Shown one piece after another: positions 8,405-15,548 of a DNA stretch of 20,996 nt (positions are counted from its first letter, which is position 1; every line of letters starts with the position of its first letter). The position numbers and the translations under genes are program-made. Source of the stretch: Cryptoclostridium sp964637365 (GTDB taxonomy: Bacteria > Bacillota > Dehalobacteriia > UBA7702); the NCBI GenBank assembly GCA_964637365.1, contig CAZWWH010000030.1, positions 1 through 20,996 of the forward strand, given 5' to 3'. The notes under the pieces are model-generated. The model ran no database searches. It had not been told where the DNA came from and was given only the letters and a program-made list of their open reading frames with translations.

Positions 8405-8447
8405 ATTATAGCATAAAGGATTAATTGTGCAATACGCATAGGGGTAT
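8405..8447 (-). promoter_or_regulatory. lipoprotein-gene promoter with CsoR-like operator
   Basis: On the minus strand TTGCAC (8427-8432) and TATAAT (8405-8410) are 16 bp apart, with an extended -10 TG. Abutting the -35 box is ATACGCATAGGGGTAT (8432-8447, plus-strand reading), which differs at one position of 16 from the site in the P1B ATPase promoter. Its position at the -35 would suit repression. Confidence 0.6.
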
Positions 8448-8488
8448 TAGTACTTTTTGTCCCATTATACAGTAACACAACCGCAAAA

Positions 8489-8530
8489 GATCCCCCGAAC
8501 AAAGTACTTGTTGCCCGGGGGACCTTTTTT
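8489..8530. terminator. bidirectional GC-rich terminator
   Basis: CCCCCG (8492-8497) pairs with CGGGGG (8516-8521), extended inward by AACAA/TTGTT across a small bulge. T6 follows on the plus strand, and TTTT on the minus strand. It ends the padR-DUF2812-small peptide operon. Confidence 0.8.
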
Positions 8531-8633
8531 ATTTTTCCTCTTTATCTTTGTAAGTGCCGCCGTAAGCCGCCATGATGGCGAGGAAAAGGCCCATGGCCAC
8601 AAAGGGCCAGGCCGCACTGACAAATTCCGCCAT
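8529..8633 (-). CDS. 34-residue single-span membrane peptide
   Basis: A small ORF with an AGGAGG site. It encodes a short N-terminus (MAEFVSAAW), one hydrophobic segment (PFVAMGLFLAIMAAYGGTY) and a charged tail KDKEEK. It starts 19 bases after the stop of the DUF2812 gene on the same strand and ends at the operon terminator. Composition, spacing and translation signal make it a likely real gene. A conserved fragment of its 5' end also appears in the duplicated scrap at 6400. Function unknown. It may work with the DUF2812 membrane protein. Confidence 0.7.
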   Translation of the reverse strand: MAEFVSAAWPFVAMGLFLAIMAAYGGTYKDKEEK

Positions 8634-8652
8634 ATCATTCCCTCCTGTCCCG

Positions 8653-9195
8653 TTATTCGTGTAAGGCCCGTTCCTTTTTTAGAGCGTTCTTCATACGGGT
8701 TATAACAAAAAGTCCCCAGCCCACCACAGCGGTAAAGGGCAGCAACAAAAGGAATATTGTCAAATTACCGGTATTTTGAAAAGTGAAATATAGATACGCG
8801 TTATAAACCATATTATAGGCTTCCAGAAAGAATACAATCCAAATTAAGGACAGCACCCGCTTTAAATGTGTGATGCGGGAGTCAATGTCGGAAAATAAGT
8901 CAAAGGAGCCGTCGCTAACTTTTTTACGAAAGTAGACCCACCGCATCAGTGAGCCGATAAATTCGCCGCCGGTATCCTCAATGAAACGAATGTAGTTCTG
9001 ACTTTCTGGGTGGTTGGGATGATGTTCCAGCAGTTCCAATCGATAGGTGTAATTTTGCGGCTCTCCTTCCTCAAACTCATACCGGCAAAAGCCCACCGAT
9101 ACCAGATTCAGCCCTTTGGCGGCCAAATCATTGAGCCATTGCTCTTCCTTTTTAAAATCCCAGACCCAAAACAATTTTCTGATAATCTTTCTCAT
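8653..9195 (-). CDS. DUF2812 domain membrane protein
   Basis: 180 residues. The N-terminal region (FKKEEQWLNDLAAKGLNLVS, then GFCRYEFEEGEPQNYTYRLE) is the hallmark of DUF2812, a cytoplasmic domain often encoded next to PadR regulators. Two membrane segments follow at about 113-135 and 144-166, and a basic tail ends the protein. Its ATG overlaps the stop of padR by four bases (9192-9195), indicating translational coupling. The family role is unproven; gene pairing suggests it is controlled by, or signals with, the PadR protein. Confidence 0.9.
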   Translation of the reverse strand: MRKIIRKLFWVWDFKKEEQWLNDLAAKGLNLVSVGFCRYEFEEGEPQNYTYRLELLEHHPNHPESQNYIRFIEDTGGEFIGSLMRWVYFRKKVSDGSFDLFSDIDSRITHLKRVLSLIWIVFFLEAYNMVYNAYLYFTFQNTGNLTIFLLLLPFTAVVGWGLFVITRMKNALKKERALHE

Positions 9196-9509
9196 GCGTT
9201 CCCTCCAATCAACATTTCCCCATTGGCCACGAGCTCCCGCAGGCGATCCAATTCGTCAACAGTCACTTTTTTCCCTAAATCCGTGATGATGTATTTCTTT
9301 TTGCGACTGTTCTCTTCGCCTGGCAGTCCTTTGATCCAGCCCTTTTCCACCATAGAGTTGATGGCGCCGTAAAGGGTGCCGGCTGCTAGCTTCACCCGGC
9401 CATGGGATAGAGCTTCTACTTTTTGCATAATGCCGTAACCGTGGAGCGGACTGTAAAGAGATAGTAAAATATAGTAGACTGCCTCTGTCAACGCAATGCC
9501 TTTCCCCAA
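9192..9509 (-). CDS. PadR-family transcriptional regulator
   Basis: 105 residues. The winged-helix PadR domain is clear: LTEAVYYILLSLYSPLHGYG, the recognition region GTLYGAINSMVEKGWIK, and a wing with RKKKYIITDLGKK. This is the short PadR subgroup (s1-like), without the long C-terminal dimer domain. Translation begins at TTG (9509), eight bases after GGAGG; no ATG is in range. It leads a three-gene operon with DUF2812 and a small peptide. A consensus promoter and periodic repeats in its leader suggest autoregulation. The effector is unknown. Confidence 0.92.
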   Translation of the reverse strand: MGKGIALTEAVYYILLSLYSPLHGYGIMQKVEALSHGRVKLAAGTLYGAINSMVEKGWIKGLPGEENSRKKKYIITDLGKKVTVDELDRLRELVANGEMLIGGNA

Positions 9510-9511
9510 GA

Positions 9512-9571
9512 TATCGTCCTCCGTTCTATCGTTTCACGTTATATCGTATTCCGTTATATTGTTATTATAAC
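9512..9571. repeat. 15-bp tandem repeats in the padR leader
   Basis: TATCGT occurs at 9512, 9527 and 9542, exactly 15 bp apart, each followed by CGTT at the same offset. A fourth, weaker unit (TATTGT) starts at 9557 and includes the -10 box. The array fills the space between promoter and ribosome binding site. It is probably a multi-site operator for PadR, or a leader structure. Confidence 0.7.
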
Positions 9572-9592
9572 GGCGACCGATATATTTGTCAA
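9564..9592 (-). promoter_or_regulatory. consensus sigma-A promoter of the padR operon
   Basis: On the minus strand TTGACA (9587-9592) and TATAAT (9564-9569) are spaced by 17 bp, both perfect consensus. Its -10 box lies inside the fourth repeat unit of the leader array. Confidence 0.85.
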
Positions 9593-9629
9593 GACCATGG
9601 GAGGGCTTTTTTTGCCGAAACGGTAAAAA

Positions 9630-9658
9630 TTGACATTTCAGGGGAATGAGGTTATACT
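9630..9658 (+). promoter_or_regulatory. sigma-A promoter of the SLH glycosidase gene
   Basis: TTGACA (9630-9635), 17-bp spacer, TATACT (9653-9658). Transcription would start near 9665, which rules out the upstream in-frame ATG at 9646 and supports the start at 9730. Confidence 0.8.
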
Positions 9659-9729
9659 TTTTATTAAATTTTGTGCATCTCATGACCATATATATGGAAA
9701 ACATGCAAAAAGAATGGAGGAACAAGAAA

Positions 9730-11925
9730 ATGAAAAGGCGTCAAGTTTTATTGGTCATATTGGTATTAGCTGCGGTATTGGCAATCTCCTCCAGCGGCAT
9801 GTCTGCGGAAAGCTATTGGACCTGGCAAAAGGATTATAACGCCGCTGTGAACAACAACGACGGCGACGCCATCATCCGCTGCGTCAAACGTTTGGAGGCC
9901 ATCTACCCCAATCCAGGAAATGAAACAGAGTATGCCCGTTTGGCAACTCCCTTGGAGCGCTGTGCTTTGGAGTACGAGCGGAAAGGGATATATCCCACCG
10001 CCGGCACCTATTATCAAAAGGCCCTGGTGTGCTATGAATGGCTGGACAAGCATGGTCATGATTACTACGACAAGCTGCTGACTCTGGAAGCCCAGACACA
10101 ACATTTAAAGGGTTATTTTGAATTGTATACAGAAGTCTCCCAGCCTGCTGACACACCGTATTACAAAGCGAAAAACGAGCCGGAAAAGGGTACCTATTAT
10201 GGGATGTGCAGCGCCTGGCCGGACGGCGACCAAAGCGCGAAGCTGCAATACGTTCAGTTCCCCAGCGAAAATATGGAAAAGTACAAAGGGGATTATTCCA
10301 CCTTGGACAAGGACTGCTTGATTGAGGTCGCTTGGAATGTAAACAGCGAAACAAAAGCCCAGCTGGATGAGATTAACACCGGCAAATACGATGACTACAT
10401 CATCTCCAATTTACGATATTTGAACGATACCGGTCGTAAAATCCTTCTCCGTTTTGGGGCGGAAGTCAACTGTTGGAGCGATTTGCCCGCCAGCAAAACC
10501 GCCGCCGCCAAACAAGGCGACGCCTATTGCAAATCTTTTATCAACGCCTTCCGTCGCGTGGCGAATTATGCCCATCAGTACGCTCCCAACTGTGCCATGG
10601 TCTATTCGCCTAATGATATTTCTAACTGGTATTTTGACGTCACGGATTTTTATCCTGGTGATAACTATGTCGATTGGGTTGGAATTTCGTCTTACAATAA
10701 TGTATCCGCCAATACCAAGGGAACCGTGGGCAGCGGCATAGACGCTTTTTATTGCCATGGACTGTACGAAAATCAACTCATTAAGGTGAAAAGAATCGTA
10801 GACGCTTTTGGCGACAGAAAACCCATCATGATTAGCGAATGCGGATTCGCTTACGCATCAAAAGACAATTTACAGACCCTAGCCCATGCCTTGGCTGCCC
10901 AAAAATATTTCTATACCTATGTCAATATGGTATATCCCCAAGTAAAGGCGGTTTTTTACTTTAATGCCTCACCGTTTGACGAAAAATATATGCTGACAGG
11001 GGACAACGGCAACGAGGAGTTATACCAACAATATCTGACTCTCACCCGAAATAACGCTTCTATGCGATCCACTGTTGATAAAAACAACGGAAAATACTAT
11101 ACCAATCTCAACGCATTAAATGAAGTCGCGGACAATTTAAAGCTCACATCCTATGTCTATTATCCGGGAGGCAAGACAGCTACGGTCTCCTATCAGTTGG
11201 ATGGTAAAAATATTTTCAGCGGTTCCCAGTATCCCTATGCCTATACGACATCGAAGCCCAGTCCCGGCAGTCATCAGTTAACCGCCAAAGTTGTTTGCGG
11301 CAATACCTCCCAAACAAAAACTTATGGCCTTTATGTGGGAGATGACGGCCGTGTCAGCTCCGGAATTTCCAAAATGACTGATGTCGCTCCCGACAGATGG
11401 TCTTATGAGGCGATTTCCTATTGTATGCATTACGATATCTTCAAGGGGATGTCCCCCACAACCTTTGAACCGAAAACCCCCATTACCAGGGCAATGTTTG
11501 TCACACTGCTGGCCAGGATGTCCGGGGCCGACGTGAGCAAATATACGACTTCGGATTTCTCCGATGTACAAAAGGGAAAATGGTATACTTCCTATGTGCA
11601 ATGGGCTAAGGAAAACCAAATCGTCAATGGTATCACTGCCACGACCTTTGCCCCGGATCAAAGCATCTCCAGGGAACAGATTTGCGTGATGCTGGTTCGT
11701 TTCTGTAGCCGTTTTAGCATATCTTTAAAAGCCCGGGATAGCCAGACTTTTGCCGATGACAATAAAATCTCCTCCTACGCCAAAGAATCCGTTTATATTG
11801 CCAAGGCCAACGGCCTTGTAGCTGGCAAAGGAAACAACAGCTTCGATCCCCGGGCCAATGCCTCCCGAGAGGAAACCGCCACAATTTTTATGCGGTTCAA
11901 AGAAAATATTTATGATGCTCGATAA
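9730..11925 (+). CDS. secreted GH26-like glycoside hydrolase with three SLH domains
   Basis: 731 residues. The signal peptide spans about 1-26 (MKRRQVLLVILVLAAVLAIS, then SSGMSA). A helical region follows (about 27-135). A TIM-barrel domain resembling glycoside hydrolase family 26 lies at about 150-435, with the likely acid/base E245 in ILLRFGAEVNCW and nucleophile E370 in IMISECGFA. A beta-sandwich segment is at about 465-540. Three S-layer homology repeats start near 549, 612 and 676 (TDVAPDRWSYEAI; FSDVQKGKWYTSYV; FADDNKISSYAKE). SLH domains bind pyruvylated cell-wall polymer, so the enzyme would sit on the cell surface and act on a mannan- or glucan-like polysaccharide; the substrate is not proven. 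A GGAGG-like site precedes the ATG at 9730. No partner genes adjoin it. Confidence 0.9.
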   Translation: MKRRQVLLVILVLAAVLAISSSGMSAESYWTWQKDYNAAVNNNDGDAIIRCVKRLEAIYPNPGNETEYARLATPLERCALEYERKGIYPTAGTYYQKALVCYEWLDKHGHDYYDKLLTLEAQTQHLKGYFELYTEVSQPADTPYYKAKNEPEKGTYYGMCSAWPDGDQSAKLQYVQFPSENMEKYKGDYSTLDKDCLIEVAWNVNSETKAQLDEINTGKYDDYIISNLRYLNDTGRKILLRFGAEVNCWSDLPASKTAAAKQGDAYCKSFINAFRRVANYAHQYAPNCAMVYSPNDISNWYFDVTDFYPGDNYVDWVGISSYNNVSANTKGTVGSGIDAFYCHGLYENQLIKVKRIVDAFGDRKPIMISECGFAYASKDNLQTLAHALAAQKYFYTYVNMVYPQVKAVFYFNASPFDEKYMLTGDNGNEELYQQYLTLTRNNASMRSTVDKNNGKYYTNLNALNEVADNLKLTSYVYYPGGKTATVSYQLDGKNIFSGSQYPYAYTTSKPSPGSHQLTAKVVCGNTSQTKTYGLYVGDDGRVSSGISKMTDVAPDRWSYEAISYCMHYDIFKGMSPTTFEPKTPITRAMFVTLLARMSGADVSKYTTSDFSDVQKGKWYTSYVQWAKENQIVNGITATTFAPDQSISREQICVMLVRFCSRFSISLKARDSQTFADDNKISSYAKESVYIAKANGLVAGKGNNSFDPRANASREETATIFMRFKENIYDAR

Positions 11926-12133
11926 AATCTTTCCCATTCCCCCCCCCCGAAGGGATATCATCAGTTTTATATCGAATCGTGATACCATCGCCATGGAGCC
12001 GGTGAAGGAGGATGGCATCTGAAAGGTTTTGAAGCATTTGGATTTCCATACCGAGAATATAAAAAACGATAGGCAGCCCAAGGATCATTGGGCCACTTAT
12101 GAAGAAGTCTGGAAATCTGCGAAAGAATATTGA
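11915..12133 (+). pseudogene. short gene remnant with C10 run and in-frame TGA
   Basis: A 73-codon frame begins at an ATG overlapping the end of the glycosidase gene and is interrupted once, by TGA at 12020-12022 (codon 36). The second half (KVLKHLDFHTENIKNDRQPK, then DHWATYEEVWKSAKEY) is protein-like, as is the preceding AMEPVKEDGI. A run of ten C at 11939-11948 lies in the first half, where frame may also have shifted. No family recognised. It looks like the tail of a decayed gene. No selenocysteine context is evident. Confidence 0.4.
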
Positions 12134-12166
12134 CCCTTAGCTTTGGAGTAAATCAGTATAAAAAAG

Positions 12167-12198
12167 AAAGACCGTGGATGATTCCACGGTCTTTTATA
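12167..12198. terminator. bidirectional terminator
   Basis: A perfect 12-bp stem AAAGACCGTGGA / TCCACGGTCTTT (12167-12178 with 12183-12194) and a TGAT loop, flanked by A-rich and T-rich sequence. It separates the glycosidase region from the convergent ATPase gene. Confidence 0.88.
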
Positions 12199-12200
12199 CA

Positions 12201-14111
12201 TTATGCAATTTCCATTTGTGGGCTTGGCGGCGCTGTTTGGGAAGGATTTCTATGGGTATGCCATTTTAGAAGCAACGCTGAATTGATAATTACCGCAACA
12301 CTGCCTACGTTATGTACAAGAGCGCCAACGACAGGATTTAATATGCCTGTCATCGCCAGAATGATTGCCACAAAATTCAGCGCCAACGACAGTGTCAAAT
12401 TTACAGTGATGGTGTTCATGGTTTTCTGAGCCAGAGACACCAGATGAGGTATTTCCCGCACATCGTCTCGAACCAGCACAATATCGGCAGCTTCAATGGC
12501 AATATCGCTGCCGATATCCCCCATGGCAATCCCCACATGGGCCTTTTTCAAAGCAGGAGCATCGTTGACGCCGTCGCCCACCATGCAGATCAGTCCGCCG
12601 TGATGTTGTTTTTGATCAATGATCCTGAGCTTATCTTCGGGCAGACAATCAGCGCAAACATCATGAATATCTGCGCTGGCGGCCATGGTGTTGGCCGCTG
12701 CTTGATGGTCCCCGGTGAGAAGCATTGGCTCCACACCGCATTTCCTTAAGGACGATACCATCTGAGATGCGTCGGGACGCAATGTATCTGATAGGGCAAT
12801 GAAGCCCAAAAGAGAATGTTCGCTGGTGACGAAGATCACCGTACAGCCGTCATTTTTGCACCGATTGACGGCGGAGGAAGCTCCGTCACCGACCACGATA
12901 TCAAGATCCGCCACAAACGCCTCATTCCCTGCCGAAACATGGTTGCCCGCGATCACCGCCGTAACGCCACGGCCAGGCACCATGGAAAATGAGGTTGGTT
13001 CCATAGGGTTCCTGCCATACAAGCCTTTATAATAGGAGACGACGGCTTTGCCAAGGGGATGCTCGGAGCGGAGCTCCGCCGAGGCGGCAAGACCCAAAAG
13101 TTCTTCTGAAGAAATGGCAGAAGAGAAAGTTACTACTTTAGCTACGGTGGGTGTTCCGTAAGTTAGTGTACCCGTTTTATCAAAAGCCATGCGCTTGACC
13201 TTCGCCAACCGTTCCAGGGCGTCACCTTCTCGAATCAGAATACCGAATTTCGCGGCGTTACCAATGCCCGCCATAATGGCGGTGGGGGTGGCCAATACCA
13301 AGGCACAGGGACAAAATACAACTAAAATCGTAACAGAACGAATGATTTCACCCGTTATTATATAAGTAGCGACGGCAGATGTCAAGGCGATTATTATAAT
13401 CCAGGTAGCCCACCGGTCAGCTCGGCTAACAATTTTTGCTTTTCCTGCGTCGGCTGATTCCACCAAACGAATCATTTGCTGCAAAGAGCTGTCTTCTCCA
13501 ACTTTGGTAGCCCGCATTTCAAAAGCGCCAAACTGGTTGACGGTGCCGCTAAAGACATCGTCGCCTGCCTCCTTATCCACAGGCAGGGATTCGCCCGTCA
13601 TAACCGATTGATCCACCGAAGAATGGCCTGAAAGTATCACACCATCGGCTGCGATAGTTTCTCCTGCCAATACTCGCAGGATATCGCCGACCCTTACCTC
13701 TTCGGCAGGTACGATTTGCTCCTCGCCGTTGCGTACCACCCGTGCGGTACGGGGAGTGAGATCCACCAGCTTTTCAATCCCAGCTTGTGCCTTTTTCACA
13801 GTGTGCTCCTCCAGCAAAGCACCAATCGTCATGATCCAAGCAATTTCCGCAGCGGCAAAAATTTCCCCAATGATAACTGAGGCTACCAGCGCCATCGATA
13901 CCAATACGTCGGCTTTGATATCGAATTCCGTGACCAGGCCAATGACGGCTTCCTTAATCATGGGCAAGCCGCAAAAAATAATGGCTACCCAGGCGATGTC
14001 AAAGGGCAAAAATGGCCGGACAAAAAAGCTCAATAATAGGGAAATTCCCCCAAGTATTAAGCACAATAGGGTTCTTTTTTCCTCATCAACGAACCATTCC
14101 TTCAGCGCCAT
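12201..14111 (-). CDS. heavy-metal-translocating P1B-type ATPase
   Basis: 636 residues. P-type hallmarks are all present: TGES at 172-175, the metal-selecting CPC at 267-269 in transmembrane segment 6, the phosphorylated Asp-311 in DKTGTLT, an SEHPLGKAV motif, and GDGVNDAPAL from 512. No N-terminal heavy-metal-binding domain is present, so the protein is shorter than classical CopA. The C-terminal membrane segments contain LNFVAIILAMTG and LVHNVGSVAVIINSALLL. They lack the copper-ATPase YN and MxxSS motifs, so copper is not certain; zinc, cobalt or iron are alternatives. The promoter carries a CsoR-type operator and the csoR gene lies directly upstream, which argues for Cu(I) or a related metal-stress signal. 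Confidence 0.92.
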   Translation of the reverse strand: MALKEWFVDEEKRTLLCLILGGISLLLSFFVRPFLPFDIAWVAIIFCGLPMIKEAVIGLVTEFDIKADVLVSMALVASVIIGEIFAAAEIAWIMTIGALLEEHTVKKAQAGIEKLVDLTPRTARVVRNGEEQIVPAEEVRVGDILRVLAGETIAADGVILSGHSSVDQSVMTGESLPVDKEAGDDVFSGTVNQFGAFEMRATKVGEDSSLQQMIRLVESADAGKAKIVSRADRWATWIIIIALTSAVATYIITGEIIRSVTILVVFCPCALVLATPTAIMAGIGNAAKFGILIREGDALERLAKVKRMAFDKTGTLTYGTPTVAKVVTFSSAISSEELLGLAASAELRSEHPLGKAVVSYYKGLYGRNPMEPTSFSMVPGRGVTAVIAGNHVSAGNEAFVADLDIVVGDGASSAVNRCKNDGCTVIFVTSEHSLLGFIALSDTLRPDASQMVSSLRKCGVEPMLLTGDHQAAANTMAASADIHDVCADCLPEDKLRIIDQKQHHGGLICMVGDGVNDAPALKKAHVGIAMGDIGSDIAIEAADIVLVRDDVREIPHLVSLAQKTMNTITVNLTLSLALNFVAIILAMTGILNPVVGALVHNVGSVAVIINSALLLKWHTHRNPSQTAPPSPQMEIA

Positions 14112-14134
14112 GGAATCACATCCTTTTATTTATT

Positions 14135-14185
14135 ATACCCATAGGGGTATAGGTATACAATAACACGATCAATTTTCTTTGTCAA
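14135..14185 (-). promoter_or_regulatory. ATPase promoter with CsoR-type operator
   Basis: On the minus strand TTGACA (14180-14185), 17-bp spacer, TATTGT (14157-14162). Near the start point lies the near-palindrome ATACCCATAGGGGTAT (14135-14150), matching the TACC...GGTA pattern with a G-tract known for CsoR/RcnR-family operators. Repression by the adjacent CsoR-type protein is the straightforward inference. Confidence 0.75.
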
Positions 14186-14186
14186 T

Positions 14187-14217
14187 AAAAAAAACAGCCT
14201 TAAAAGACTGCTTTTTT
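14187..14217 (-). terminator. intrinsic terminator of csoR
   Basis: On the minus strand CAGTCTT-TT-AAGGCTG (14195-14210, one G-T pair) is followed by a T8 run. It separates csoR from the ATPase gene, which then has its own promoter immediately after. Confidence 0.8.
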
Positions 14218-14246
14218 GTTGATATCTTATGATTTTTTTGTTTCCG

Positions 14247-14522
14247 TTAAGTCATTCGAGAAAAATGCTCCACGGCTTTGGCAAATTCCGCAATGGTTTT
14301 TTCGGCATCGCCATGCTCAATACCATCGCGCACGCAGTGGTTGAGATGCCCCTCTAATACCACTTGTCCCACTTTATGCAGGGCGCCCTTGGCGGCATTG
14401 ATTTGGATCAAAATGTCCTCGCAGGGAACATCCTCATCAATCATTTTATCAATGGCCTTAATTTGACCAGCGACTTTGTTCAAGCGACGGTGCAGGTTCG
14501 CTGAATCCATACATTGTCTCAT
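14247..14522 (-). CDS. csoR: CsoR/RcnR-family metal-sensing repressor
   Basis: 91 residues, all-helical DUF156/metal-sensitive repressor fold. The ligand pattern Cys-34, His-59 and Cys-63 (in VPCEDIL and GHLNHCV) matches the x-y-z fingerprint of Cu(I)-sensing CsoR rather than the His-rich RcnR or the FrmR pattern. A basic helix near the N-terminus (HRRLNKVAGQIKAI) is the DNA-contacting region. AGGAGGAG precedes the ATG. The gene lies upstream of the P1B ATPase on the same strand but has its own terminator. Its own promoter also carries an operator-like sequence, so autoregulation is likely. The metal is inferred from the fingerprint only. Confidence 0.9.
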   Translation of the reverse strand: MRQCMDSANLHRRLNKVAGQIKAIDKMIDEDVPCEDILIQINAAKGALHKVGQVVLEGHLNHCVRDGIEHGDAEKTIAEFAKAVEHFSRMT

Positions 14523-14605
14523 AGTCTCCTCCTGTTATCTTGATATCTATGTCAATGGGCGGGTTTTATCCCTTTGATCGTCAGGGATGGTATATGTGAT
14601 CGTAG

Positions 14606-14656
14606 AAACCCACCAGGGTATATGAAAAGTCTACCCGTCCCAGCAAAAAATGTCAA
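14606..14656 (-). promoter_or_regulatory. csoR promoter with degenerate CsoR-like site
   Basis: On the minus strand TTGACA (14651-14656), 17-bp spacer, TAGACT (14628-14633). Downstream, AAACCCACCAGGGTAT (14606-14621, plus reading) matches 12 of 16 positions of the ATPase-promoter operator, with the same ACCC/GGGT arms. Confidence 0.6.
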
Positions 14657-14739
14657 GAGACAGTGATGATGTTTTTGTGGGTGTAATTTTGCCTCCCATT
14701 CTTCACAAAAAACACACGAAATTATTTTTAAAAAAAGTG

Positions 14740-14768
14740 TTGACAAATTCAGAGTCATGTAATATGAT
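14740..14768 (+). promoter_or_regulatory. sigma-A promoter of the DUF3793-flavodoxin operon
   Basis: TTGACA (14740-14745), 17-bp spacer, TATGAT (14763-14768). It begins a leader of about 170 nt that contains three dyad repeats. Confidence 0.85.
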
Positions 14769-14781
14769 TAATACATCATAA

Positions 14782-14916
14782 GTTAGCAATGGCTAACCTA
14801 TATAAAAACTCACAGATTCATTTTTTCTCTTCCAGTTAGCTAAAATTAACCCCAAAAAACCAAACATCTAAATCATAAGATCTATTTTTTTTAATCATTA
14901 GTTAGCATACGCTAAC
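14782..14916. promoter_or_regulatory. three GTTAGC-N4-GCTAAC dyads
   Basis: The 16-bp inverted repeat GTTAGCnnnnGCTAAC occurs perfectly at 14782-14797 and 14901-14916, and with a degraded right arm (ATTAAC) at 14835-14850. The first lies just past the -10 box, a typical repressor position, and the last lies 14 bp before the ribosome binding site. The arms resemble half-sites of DtxR-type iron regulators, but the spacing differs from the classic iron box, so the regulator is not identified. Confidence 0.75.
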
Positions 14917-14943
14917 CAATTATAAAAGAAAGGGAGTGTTCTT

Positions 14944-15495
14944 ATTTCCGAGCAAACAGTCATTCATCATTGCGCCCCCACCTTGGCCGGCATTAAAATC
15001 GCGAACCTTTTTTGTCAAGATTTCGCTTCCCCTTGGGAACGGGATTGCAGTGTGGCGTCGTGGAACCGAAAGCTGAATCCCAGCGGCATCGCAGTGACGG
15101 TGCTTCGTACTCGAAACCGGCGCAGTCTTATCTATGTTTACCGCCCTGGTGCCTTGGCCGTGAATTTGTCAGCACCCCAAGCGATCGTTCTTTTGCGTCA
15201 GTTTGGTTATGATTCTTTGGAAATAGAGGATGCTCTGGCAATGCTGCGACGCCGCTTTGCAGCAGAAGGAGATTTTCCTCATGAAATCGGTCTGTTTCTC
15301 GGTTATCCCATAGAGGATGTGGAAGGATTCATTATCCATGGAGGTAAGGACTGTAAATGTTCCGGCTGTTGGAAAGTGTATGGCGATGTGGAAAGGGCTC
15401 AGGCCTTGTTTGATTCCTACAAACAGTGCCGCCGCCGTCTCATGGACGCATGGAACCATGGGACTTCCCTAGTAAACCTGGCTGTGGCCCAGTAA
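14944..15495 (+). CDS. DUF3793 family protein, probable ATT start
   Basis: About 183 residues. Family features are HCAPTLAGIKIANLF near the N-terminus, YVYRPGALAVNL, and the C-terminal block EIGLFLGYPIEDVEGFI, followed by HGGKDCKCSGCWKVYGD with its Cys cluster. No ATG, GTG or TTG lies at a proper distance from the AAAGGGAG site; the codon seven bases after it, in frame, is ATT (14944). The nearest TTG (14983) would delete the conserved HCAPTLAG and has no ribosome binding site. So either ATT initiates, or the ATG has been lost. Role unknown. DUF3793 genes often sit by flavodoxin or iron-uptake genes in Clostridia (from memory), as here. Confidence 0.8.
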   Translation: MSEQTVIHHCAPTLAGIKIANLFCQDFASPWERDCSVASWNRKLNPSGIAVTVLRTRNRRSLIYVYRPGALAVNLSAPQAIVLLRQFGYDSLEIEDALAMLRRRFAAEGDFPHEIGLFLGYPIEDVEGFIIHGGKDCKCSGCWKVYGDVERAQALFDSYKQCRRRLMDAWNHGTSLVNLAVAQ

Positions 15496-15548
15496 GTATG
15501 TATGATAGCTTTTAGAGCGATAAAATAAAAAAGAAAAGAGGCATGATT

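Noticed and set aside
9884..10354. 156-codon minus-strand ORF
   Set aside because: Shadow of the glycosidase gene with an R/P/S-rich composition typical of antisense frames.
12020..12022. In-frame TGA as a selenocysteine codon
   Set aside because: No recognised selenoprotein family, no redox motif around it and no clear SECIS-like hairpin; decay is simpler.
13729..14163. 144-codon plus-strand ORF
   Set aside because: Shadow of the P1B ATPase N-terminal region; low-complexity A/S/T composition and no family features.
14552..14758. 68-codon minus-strand ORF upstream of csoR
   Set aside because: Overlaps the csoR promoter and CsoR-like site; no ribosome binding site or family.
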